Shown here in pieces: positions 1-5,719 of a stretch of 5,907 nucleotides of DNA. Both the position numbers and the translations under genes were made by a program. The notes beneath the pieces were generated by a model. That model had not been told where the DNA came from. It saw nothing but the letters and a program-made list of their open reading frames with translations, and did not search any database. Source of the DNA: a candidate division TM6 bacterium UASB124 (GTDB taxonomy: Bacteria > Dependentiae > Babeliae > Babeliales > RVW-14); assembly GCA_001468855.1 (NCBI GenBank), contig LDIV01000002.1:18660-24566 (forward strand), read 5' to 3'. Numbering within the stretch: position 1 is the first letter of the stretch; each line of letters opens with the position of its first letter.

Positions 1-51
1 TGTAATACTATACAAAGGGAAGCCGTTGGCTTCCCTTTGTATAGTATTACA
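1..51. repeat. Perfect 24-bp inverted repeat with 3-base loop (probable terminator hairpin)
   Basis: Bases 1-24 are the exact reverse complement of bases 28-51, with GTT as the loop at 25-27. The core is GGGAAGCC/GGCTTCCC and the outer arms are AT-rich. The repeat begins nine bases past the stop codon of the minus-strand cytidylyltransferase gene, so its most likely role is to end that transcript. Because it is symmetrical it could also serve a plus-strand gene lying left of the window. No long T-tract follows on the minus strand; only the short CCCTTT part of the arm resembles one. The arms reach the window edge, so the repeat may be longer than seen. Confidence 0.75.
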
Positions 52-60
52 TGAGTGAAC

Positions 61-600
61 TTACTTTTTTGCTATTTCTTGCTCAGTGCGTGAACGAATG
101 CGTCGAATGATTTCAGATGTTGAGATTCCTTTGGTATAAGGAACTGTTCTATAGATTCCAAGCTCGACTGCTGCGCCATAATACGAACGTACCTGCTCTT
201 GGGTATAATCATCACCATGAACGATAATGTCGATGTTGTGTTCCTTAATGAATTCTTCAGTGGCTATGAGCGGTGCATCAAGTATGACTTCATCAACGTA
301 ACGACATGCGGCAATTTCGATTGCGCGTTCTTCCTGCGTAAGAATAGGTTTGCGTTTATAGTTTGTTGAAACTGTATCATTGCAAATACCGACAATGAGA
401 TAGTCACCAAATTGTCGAGCCTGTTTTATAAATGCTATGTGTCCGGCATGAAAAAGGTCTCCGATCATATCAACGTAAACACGAACAGGTTTTTGGGTTT
501 TAGTTACTGGGGAATTGATCTGTGTAGGCACATCGTTGCATGGTGCAATGCTTACTGAGGCAATGAGGGCGAGCAGTGAGGAAAGTATAGTACGTTTCAT
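61..600 (-). CDS. Cytidylyltransferase-family nucleotidyltransferase with N-terminal signal-like segment
   Basis: This 179-residue protein belongs to the HxGH nucleotidyltransferase superfamily and most resembles ethanolamine-/choline-/glycerol-phosphate cytidylyltransferases, which join CTP to a phosphorylated alcohol to make a CDP-alcohol. Visible motifs are the nucleotide-binding HAGH (residues 51-54), KRKPILTQEER (82-92), YVDEVILDAP (101-110), IIVHGDD (125-131) and GISTSEII (158-165). The usual RTxGIST signature reads YTKGIST here, so its Arg is Tyr155. Only one catalytic domain is present, as in bacterial TagD, whereas eukaryotic ethanolamine enzymes have two. The start is ATG at 600, with AAGGAG at 607-612 six bases upstream; an in-frame TTG at 618 would put that site inside the gene. 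Residues 1-19 form a basic then hydrophobic segment like a signal peptide or anchor, which is odd for an enzyme that needs CTP. The substrate cannot be told from sequence. Confidence 0.85.
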   Translation of the reverse strand: MKRTILSSLLALIASVSIAPCNDVPTQINSPVTKTQKPVRVYVDMIGDLFHAGHIAFIKQARQFGDYLIVGICNDTVSTNYKRKPILTQEERAIEIAACRYVDEVILDAPLIATEEFIKEHNIDIIVHGDDYTQEQVRSYYGAAVELGIYRTVPYTKGISTSEIIRRIRSRTEQEIAKK

Positions 601-682
601 AGAAATCTCCTTGTACAATAAGGGGGTATAATTTTTTACATATGGAGAAATGTACAGAAAAAAAGATCAAAAGCAATAAAAA

Positions 683-724
683 ATCCGCTCACTCTTTGTT
701 TATATTACATTAGAATGAACGGAT
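683..724 (-). terminator. Rho-independent terminator of the Sel1-repeat gene
   Basis: Read on the minus strand, ATCCGTTCATTC (724 to 713) can pair with GAGTGAGCGGAT (694 to 683) over 12 base pairs. Two of these are U-G wobbles. The loop is 18 bases, and TTTTTTATTGC follows at once. On the plus strand the same two positions would be C-A mismatches and no T-tract follows, so the signal is directional. It lies 29 bases beyond the stop codon of the Sel1-repeat gene and separates it from the cytidylyltransferase gene. Confidence 0.75.
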
Positions 725-753
725 GTATGTGTTACGTAGGAATATTATAAACA

Positions 754-1302
754 TTATCCGTACATACTCATTGGTGGAGGTGATTCGCGTTCAGCAAGCA
801 GTTCAGATACGTCATTTAATACTTCTTCAAAAGCTTCTTCAGCTCCTTCAGCATCCAATTTGCATGCTTTGTGCAAATGAAAGAGAGCTTCCTTTAAGCT
901 TTGTTTGCACCCGAGACCTTCTTTATACATGGTACCAAGTAATAGATATGCTTCCGGGAATTCATATTCCGATGCTGCTTCTTGTAAAAATGGAAAGGCG
1001 ATTTTATAATTTTTTCTTTCAAAGTGGTAACGACCTTTACTAAAGATGCGCTTGCCTTCTTTGAGCCTTTCAGTATCCATTTTTTTAAGTTGAGAAAGTA
1101 CTTGTTGAAGCACTTGATTGTTATTTATATTTTCTTGGTCGATGTCTTCTTCTGTGTTGTCAGTATCAACATTTTTTTTACTGAGCATTAGTTTGATTGG
1201 TTTTTTATTGGTGGTTCGGGTTCCTTTTGTTTTTCCTGCATTAAGTGATTGTGAACCGAATAATAATGCAATGAGTAGTAAGAGATTAATATTATTTTTC
1301 AT
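754..1302 (-). CDS. Secreted Sel1-repeat protein
   Basis: This 182-residue protein begins with a typical signal peptide (residues 1-22: Lys2, then a Leu/Ile-rich core, with probable cleavage after LNA). A basic and then acidic, Asn-rich linker follows to about residue 80. After that come about two helix-turn-helix repeats of the Sel1/TPR-like class. The clearer one is at 116-154 and carries the hallmark LLGTMYKEGLG (121-131) followed by KEALFHLHKA (137-146). A degenerate copy lies at about 87-119. The tail is acidic and ends in a Pro/Met-rich stretch. Sel1 repeats are protein-binding scaffolds, and in intracellular bacteria they are common in secreted proteins that contact host factors; no partner can be named here. 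The start is ATG at 1302 because GGGAGGGG (1309-1316) sits six bases upstream and the signal peptide begins there. A longer in-frame reading from 1350 would bury both. A terminator lies at 683-724. Confidence 0.85.
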   Translation of the reverse strand: MKNNINLLLLIALLFGSQSLNAGKTKGTRTTNKKPIKLMLSKKNVDTDNTEEDIDQENINNNQVLQQVLSQLKKMDTERLKEGKRIFSKGRYHFERKNYKIAFPFLQEAASEYEFPEAYLLLGTMYKEGLGCKQSLKEALFHLHKACKLDAEGAEEAFEEVLNDVSELLAERESPPPMSMYG

Positions 1303-1484
1303 TGGTATCCCCTCCCTAGGAACATGGTTACCGACTGATTCATGGATCATGCAGGTTTCCCTTCGGTTTACACCTACCCCTTCTTATTTCACCATCAGTA
1401 TTGCATGGGATTCATTTTGATTGCTACGATTTATTCATAAAATGTAAAAGAGCTTGAGAATAAGACAAAATTGTCTAATGGACG
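1303..1484 (-). promoter_or_regulatory. Leader and possible promoter of the Sel1-repeat gene
   Basis: This non-coding gap separates the RING gene stop from the Sel1 gene start. The Shine-Dalgarno site GGGAGGGG is at 1309-1316. A weak sigma-70-like pair is TTGTCT (1468-1463) and TACATT (1446-1441) with a 16-base spacer, each matching four of six consensus bases. If used, it would give a leader of about 130 bases. I see no riboswitch fold that I recognise and no convincing terminator for the RING gene. Confidence 0.3.
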
Positions 1485-2249
1485 TCAGGTGTAATTTGTT
1501 CTGTTGTTGGTTCTCTGTGTACGAATATGATGCGTATTATTTGTAGAGTCTGAGAACATTCCTGATTCATGTAGTGTTCCTATTAAAGTCATAATGGCTT
1601 GTAGTGCCGGTAGAGATTCAAGTGCTTGCTGTTGTAATTGCGCTAAGGTTTCCGCTTCTTCCTTTTTAATTTCTTCGAGACGATTGAGCGATTTCTTTTT
1701 GAAACGTTTGTCTGTTGTAAATATATATTTGACATGTCGTGCCAATTCTTGGCGGCAATTAGGACATTTAGTACTTGCTGATTCGCTTTTTCTTATGTCA
1801 TGTTGCATGAACCATTGAAAAAGGCATTCATAACAAAAGGCATGACCACAGGTTAAAATGATGTAGTTTGATGGTAAATTTTCTTGGCATATAGAGCATG
1901 TAGCAAGGTCTTGTTGATTTGGTTGTATGTCATAACAATCTGTGATGAGATGAAGTACCTGAGCCATATATGTTTGTATGTCGAGACTGTTGGCGTGCGT
2001 TAAAGCTTCTCGTTGTAATGATATTTTAAGCGTGATGAGATTTGATTTGTTTATGGTCCCTTGATCAGACTGTTGCTTGAGTAGTGTTGCTAATTTTTTA
2101 TAGCATACATGATCAGCAGGAATTGCTGTTTTAAGTTCATCAAAAAGTTGAGCAGTTGTGCAAATTGTCGGTAAGTGTGGATGTGCTGACGGGGTAAAAA
2201 AAATAGAGAAGAAGATAATGTAGAGAATGCGATTTATATATTTTTTCAT
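1485..2249 (-). CDS. Exported RING-finger protein, predicted E3 ubiquitin ligase
   Basis: This 254-residue protein has a C3HC4 RING finger at residues 118-165: C118-x2-C121, C134-x-H136-x2-C139-x2-C142, C162-x2-C165. RING domains bind two zinc ions and bring a ubiquitin-loaded E2 enzyme to a substrate. The residues that mark active RING ligases are present: Ile120 between the first cysteines and Trp146 for E2 contact, and Arg166 directly after the last cysteine at the 'linchpin' position. The N-terminus (residues 1-22: KK, then an Ile/Phe-rich core, then TPSA) looks like a signal peptide or anchor. Residues 30-110 are helical with no domain I recognise. Residues about 180-212 are charged and probably coiled-coil, and the tail is Asn/Thr-rich. 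The start ATG at 2249 has only a modest AAAGGG site. The next gene upstream encodes a deubiquitinase. The domain is clear; the ligase activity, host E2 and substrate are inferred. Confidence 0.88.
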   Translation of the reverse strand: MKKYINRILYIIFFSIFFTPSAHPHLPTICTTAQLFDELKTAIPADHVCYKKLATLLKQQSDQGTINKSNLITLKISLQREALTHANSLDIQTYMAQVLHLITDCYDIQPNQQDLATCSICQENLPSNYIILTCGHAFCYECLFQWFMQHDIRKSESASTKCPNCRQELARHVKYIFTTDKRFKKKSLNRLEEIKKEEAETLAQLQQQALESLPALQAIMTLIGTLHESGMFSDSTNNTHHIRTQRTNNRTNYT

Positions 2250-2323
2250 GGAGAACCCTTTTTCTTAATAAGACATGATTGTTTATGTTCTGATGTAACA
2301 GAAAGTTTGAGAAAAGAGAAACA

Positions 2324-2352
2324 CTTATATAAAAAAATTAAGAAAAATGCAA
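2324..2352 (-). promoter_or_regulatory. Possible promoter of the RING gene
   Basis: On the minus strand, TTGCAT (2352-2347) and TATAAG (2329-2324) are separated by 17 bases that are almost entirely A/T. The -10 element matches five of six consensus bases and the -35 three of six. It would start RNA near 2317, about 67 bases before the RING start codon. The surrounding sequence is AT-rich, so chance matches are likely. Confidence 0.35.
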
Positions 2353-2360
2353 GTATGCAT
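2342..2360 (-). terminator. Weak candidate terminator of the USP gene
   Basis: Just past the USP stop, the minus strand reads ATGCA-TACT-TGCAT (2360 to 2347) followed by TTTTC and then more T-rich sequence. The 5-bp stem is short and poor in GC, and it overlaps the putative -35 of the RING gene. Read-through from the USP gene into the RING gene is therefore possible. Confidence 0.3.
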
Positions 2361-2376
2361 ATCTCTAGGTTAGAAA

Positions 2377-3708
2377 CTAATTTTTTGTGTCTTTCTCATA
2401 AAAAAGAAGATAAGGTGTGCCATATGCGCATGTGCCTGCTTTTATAAGATTCAGCCACAATGATCGCCCATCAGAAACGTTGCTATCATTACACAACATA
2501 ATCTGATTGTTTTCTCCCTGAACTAATGCAGTGTAATGTCCGGAATAAAGGCTTCCTGAATGAAGAACGATACCTTTGAGTATATATTGCTGAGCAGTGT
2601 TGTTATACGGTACTGTTAGCGATGTGGTCAGACAGACAGGGATATTATTTTTAGTGCTCTTCTTGGTTATGTTATCAAAGGCAAAACGTTTGAGTTGTAG
2701 TACAAGCATTTGTGGCGTGTGTATGAGCGTTAGCTGTTTGTGTGCATTGGTTTCATGCCCGCAGAATGAGCAGTAATATAGATTCTGGTCATCTAATTTT
2801 TCTGGAGCAAAAAAACTATTAATACAATGTTGTACTGATAGCATTTGTTGCTGATGCGATGGAAGCTGAAGCGGTAGAATGTTTTCTTGCGAAAGATTTG
2901 TACTTTTGTTGTGACATGAATCACAGCAGATGTTTGATTGGATACCAAGCAGAGAAATATTGTCCGCAGAATTGTGTGCTACATGATCAAGAAATTGTGA
3001 AAGAAATTCTTCAGCATCTTGTTGATAATGTTTGTTTCCTGTTTCTTTAAAATAAGATTGTGTTGCTTTACGAGCAAAGTATTGAGGGTTGATTGTTGTC
3101 TCGTTGGTGTTAGCCATTGTTGTAAATAATGTAGATGCGTCACTATGTAACGTGTTAGGGTGGCTCTGCGTTTGGTTTAGATGGTTAAAAAAAGATTGAC
3201 AGTGAGCAAGGCATTGAAGCGTTGCATTCATATAACAATTTGAGCCGGACCAGTTTGTGAGCCCACATGCCCCCAACGAGTGTGGTTGCAGCGTTTGTGT
3301 TATATTGTGCCGTCGTTGTTTGCTTGTGGATATATTGTGTGCTGTCTTTGGAGCGCTAAGCTTTTGCAGCTGCACATAATTATAGTGATGTGTTGTATGT
3401 GCAGGTGCTCTTTTTACGGGTATCTTGAGCGGTTTATGTAGAATTGGCTGGCGAACAAATGTTTTAGATAAAACTTTTGTTTTTGGTGCTACTTTTACGG
3501 TTTTTTTGTGTTGTATGATGTGACAAGGTATTCTATGTATTCTTGTTCTTCGTAAAGTTCTATAAAGAATATTTTTTCTTGTTATTGTTCGAACCAAAGA
3601 TTTTTTTTGCGGAGCAGCATGAATTAATTGCTCACAGAATAAAAAAATAATACAGCTTAAATATAAATTAAATAGACGATTTTTATGTGAAAAACGCATC
3701 AACAACAC
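2377..3708 (-). CDS. Exported USP-family ubiquitin carboxyl-terminal hydrolase (deubiquitinase)
   Basis: This is a 443-residue USP-type cysteine protease (family C19), which cleaves ubiquitin from proteins; numbering is from the GTG start. The Cys box GLTNWSGSNCYMN (149-161) holds catalytic Cys158. QQDAEEF is at 229-235, and zinc cysteines are at 262/265 and 313/316. LKRF is at 339-342, and the His box from LHSG to GHY carries catalytic His391. CNDSNV (406-411) supplies the third residue, Asn407, and the end matches the family's AYxLFY (about 428-437). The Cys box has one more residue than the usual GLxNxGNTCYMN. Before the catalytic domain are a signal peptide (to about residue 32) and a very basic region of some 110 residues with no Asp or Glu. 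The start is uncertain: GGAGG (3717-3721) is eight bases before GTG 3708, and ATG 3699 and TTG 3723 are in frame. A substrate in the host is inferred, since bacteria of this kind have no ubiquitin. Confidence 0.9.
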   Translation of the reverse strand: MLLMRFSHKNRLFNLYLSCIIFLFCEQLIHAAPQKKSLVRTITRKNILYRTLRRTRIHRIPCHIIQHKKTVKVAPKTKVLSKTFVRQPILHKPLKIPVKRAPAHTTHHYNYVQLQKLSAPKTAHNISTSKQRRHNITQTLQPHSLGACGLTNWSGSNCYMNATLQCLAHCQSFFNHLNQTQSHPNTLHSDASTLFTTMANTNETTINPQYFARKATQSYFKETGNKHYQQDAEEFLSQFLDHVAHNSADNISLLGIQSNICCDSCHNKSTNLSQENILPLQLPSHQQQMLSVQHCINSFFAPEKLDDQNLYYCSFCGHETNAHKQLTLIHTPQMLVLQLKRFAFDNITKKSTKNNIPVCLTTSLTVPYNNTAQQYILKGIVLHSGSLYSGHYTALVQGENNQIMLCNDSNVSDGRSLWLNLIKAGTCAYGTPYLLFYEKDTKN

Positions 3709-3733
3709 GATTATAACCTCCAACTGACATCAT
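3683..3733 (-). CDS. Possible 16-codon upstream ORF overlapping the USP start
   Basis: On the minus strand, GGAGG (3746-3742) is followed after eight bases by ATG at 3733, which opens a 16-codon frame ending in TAA at 3683-3685. It would encode MMSVGGYNRVVDAFFT. It runs through the USP Shine-Dalgarno site and past the USP GTG and ATG codons in another reading frame. It may be a leader peptide that couples or limits USP translation, or an accident of a duplicated ribosome-binding site. The peptide itself resembles nothing I know. Confidence 0.35.
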   Translation of the reverse strand: MMSVGGYNRVVDAFFT

Positions 3734-3746
3734 GACTGTAGCCTCC
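3717..3746 (-). promoter_or_regulatory. Two tandem Shine-Dalgarno sites before the USP gene
   Basis: The minus strand carries TTGGAGGCTA and, 25 bases further on, TTGGAGGTTA. Each is exactly eight bases from a start codon: ATG 3733 (short upstream ORF) and GTG 3708 (USP). The downstream site decides the USP start in favour of GTG 3708, because the ATG at 3699 is 17 bases away. Just upstream lie two overlapping TATACT -10-like hexamers (3762-3757 and 3757-3752) without a good -35 element. Confidence 0.5.
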
Positions 3747-3848
3747 AATTAAGTATAGTATATAAAGTTTATCTTTTTGTAGATTAAACGGCAAAGGGTG
3801 TAAAATGACTGTTTTTGTTGAAAACAGGGGGGAAATCAAGAAAAATTG

Positions 3849-3877
3849 TTGCCAATCAGTCATGATTATGATAAAGT
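3849..3877 (+). promoter_or_regulatory. Possible promoter of tRNA-Leu (and secD)
   Basis: TTGCCA (3849-3854, five of six consensus bases) and TAAAGT (3872-3877, four of six) are 17 bases apart, and RNA would begin about 20 bases before the tRNA. An alternative further upstream is TTGTAG (3777-3782) with TAAAAT (3801-3806), spaced 18. A run of ten T residues (3887-3896) lies between the promoter and the tRNA. Confidence 0.4.
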
Positions 3878-3906
3878 CTCAAAGTCTTTTTTTTTTGAAA
3901 ATCGTT

Positions 3907-3993
3907 GCCGAGGTGGCGAAATTGGTAGACGCACTGCTTTGAGGGGGCAGCGGGAGCAATCCCATAGGAGTTCGAGTCTCCTCCTCGGCACCA
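3907..3993 (+). tRNA. trnL-GAG: tRNA-Leu(GAG)
   Basis: The full cloverleaf can be drawn. The acceptor stem is GCCGAGG/CCTCGGC (3907-3913 with 3983-3989), and the D arm is closed by GCG/CGC. The anticodon stem CTGCT/GGCAG surrounds the loop TTGAGGG, giving anticodon GAG at 3941-3943. A long variable arm (GGGA-GCAA-TCCC) follows, as expected for a class II leucine tRNA, then the T arm AGGAG-TTCGAGT-CTCCT. Discriminator A3990 and an encoded CCA (3991-3993) complete it. The tRNA reads CUC and CUU leucine codons. It is followed by seven T residues and then, 57 bases on, secD. Confidence 0.96.
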
Positions 3994-4050
3994 TTTTTTT
4001 AGCTAAGTTCGAGCAAGGTAAGGGTAGACTAGAGCACTAAGGAGCTTTAC

Positions 4051-5700
4051 ATGGAAATCAATTCACGTGTTGTTAAAATGATTTTTTCTCCATTTATGGC
4101 ATGGTTTGCAGTTATTGCGATTGGTTCATATTTTATGTTTTCATTTGATAAAAAGACCTTGAGCCAACCATCAGAGCCTGGCTTTATTAATACAGTGAAG
4201 AAATATTATGATGCCCTTAGAGTTACCTATATTAAAAAGGGTATCGATCTTGAAGGCGGTACATATTTGGTATTGGGCGTAGAAATTGAAAAAGCTTTAG
4301 AAAATAAGCTTGGTCTTGAGGGCCGTTCTCTTGATAATCTTTTCAAGAATAAAGGGCTTAAAGTTCTTCCTACTAAAAAAGAGATCAAAGATTTAACGAT
4401 GGAGCTTACCTTCCCTGACGAAATAGCTGCCAAGGCTGCCTATAATATGATTCAGGAATCTCGAACACAATCATTAAAGTTGAAGGTTGCTGAGAACATT
4501 GTTTATGCAAGTTTAATGCCTGAAATTGAAAACAGTGTTCGTACTGGTGCCGTTGAACAGGGCGTAAGTGTTCTTACTAACCGTTTGGGCGGTTATGGCG
4601 TCGAAGGTATCGTTGTGCAACAACATGGCGATCGTCAGATTGTTGTTCAATTACCTGGTGTTGAAGATTCTGAACATATTAAATCAGTTATTACTAAAAC
4701 AGCACATCTTGAGTTTAAGATAGTTGAAAAAATGGGCGCATCAAAGGAAGCGTTGCTTGATGAATTTGATGGTGAATTGCCTTCTGACAAAATGATTATT
4801 TCTGGTCGTCGCGATATGGGTGAAGATGAAGAAGCTGGTCGTTGGTATCTTGTTCCAGCTTTTCCTGATCTGACCGGTGATCATATTGTAAGTGCAAAGG
4901 TTGATCATGATGAATTTAATCGTCCACAAGTAAGCTTCAAACTTGATAGTGTTGGTGCACATGAATTTGGTGATCTAACTGCAAACAATGTTGGTAGAAA
5001 TATTGGTATTATCATTGATAATGTTATGATTACAGCTCCTGTTGTTAAGGGTGCTATTACCGGCGGAACAGCGGCTATTTCAAATATTGGTTCTGTAAAA
5101 GAAGCATTTGATCTTTCAGTTGTCTTGAAATCAGGTTCTTTACAAGCTCCGCTTAAGATTGAACATGAAAACCGTGTTGGTGCTTCATTGGGTCAAGACT
5201 CGATTAGAAAAGGTATCATGTCGTGTTTGATTGCATTGTTGTTATTGTTTGTATTTAGCTTGCTGTATTACAAATTGCCAGGTTTGTTTGCCATTCTTAC
5301 CTTGTTTGTGAATATCTTTTTAAGCTTGTTATTTCTCTCCTATTTTCGTGCAACATTAACGTTGGCTGGTATTGCCGGTGTCGTATTAACAATCGGTATG
5401 GCAATTGATATTTCAATTCTGATTTATGAGCATGTTAAAGACGAGCTACGAGCAGGAACCCCATTGCGTAAGGCTGTTTTAGAGAGCTTTAATGGTGTTC
5501 TTTCAGTGGTCTTGGATTCAAATATTTCAACATTTTTAACCGGTATGATTTTGTTTCAATTCGGTGGTCCAGCTGTTAAAGGATTTGCTGTAACGTTGAT
5601 GGCCGGTATTGTGGCAACTTTACTTTCTGGTGTGTTCTTCTTGAAATCTTTTTACAAATTTATCTTTGATAACTTCTCTGTTAAAAAGATGAGATTTTAA
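4051..5700 (+). CDS. secD: Protein translocase subunit SecD
   Basis: This 549-residue membrane protein is the SecD half of the SecDF motor, which uses the proton gradient to pull proteins out of the SecYEG channel on the far side of the inner membrane. Residues 12-31 are the first membrane helix. GIDLEGG (64-70) corresponds to the family's GLDLxGG. The large periplasmic region follows, including the VLTNRLGGYGV stretch (174-184), and the conserved LKSGSLQAP to SLGQDSIRKG segment (359-388) leads into the membrane. Five more helices lie at about 388-406, 410-430, 437-458, 483-503 and 507-530, giving the expected six. The motif around the proton-relay Asp453 reads AIDISILIYEHV instead of the usual AVDANVLIFERI; the Asp is kept. 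It is slightly shorter than the E. coli protein. AAGGAG (4039-4044) six bases before ATG fixes the start. No secF follows within the window; tRNA-Met comes 19 bases after the stop. Confidence 0.95.
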   Translation: MEINSRVVKMIFSPFMAWFAVIAIGSYFMFSFDKKTLSQPSEPGFINTVKKYYDALRVTYIKKGIDLEGGTYLVLGVEIEKALENKLGLEGRSLDNLFKNKGLKVLPTKKEIKDLTMELTFPDEIAAKAAYNMIQESRTQSLKLKVAENIVYASLMPEIENSVRTGAVEQGVSVLTNRLGGYGVEGIVVQQHGDRQIVVQLPGVEDSEHIKSVITKTAHLEFKIVEKMGASKEALLDEFDGELPSDKMIISGRRDMGEDEEAGRWYLVPAFPDLTGDHIVSAKVDHDEFNRPQVSFKLDSVGAHEFGDLTANNVGRNIGIIIDNVMITAPVVKGAITGGTAAISNIGSVKEAFDLSVVLKSGSLQAPLKIEHENRVGASLGQDSIRKGIMSCLIALLLLFVFSLLYYKLPGLFAILTLFVNIFLSLLFLSYFRATLTLAGIAGVVLTIGMAIDISILIYEHVKDELRAGTPLRKAVLESFNGVLSVVLDSNISTFLTGMILFQFGGPAVKGFAVTLMAGIVATLLSGVFFLKSFYKFIFDNFSVKKMRF

Positions 5701-5719
5701 TTGATCTAAAGATTTGATT

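Noticed and set aside
538..600. Lipoprotein signal (lipobox) in the cytidylyltransferase
   Set aside because: Cys21 follows the hydrophobic segment, but the residue before it is Pro, which does not fit the [LVI]-[AST]-[GA]-C pattern.
601..618. TTG start at 618 for the cytidylyltransferase
   Set aside because: The AAGGAG site would lie inside the coding region; ATG 600 is correctly spaced from it.
723..1420. Plus-strand open frames of 100 or so codons opposite the Sel1 gene
   Set aside because: They are antisense to a gene with a signal peptide, a Shine-Dalgarno site and recognisable repeats, and their products look like no protein family.
1463..1476. AGACAA-AA-TTGTCT palindrome after the RING gene as a terminator
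   Set aside because: The stem is only six AT-rich pairs with a two-base loop and no T-tract directly after it on the minus strand.
3846..4040. A 64-codon plus-strand open frame
   Set aside because: It runs straight through tRNA-Leu, has no good ribosome-binding site, and is explained by the tRNA.
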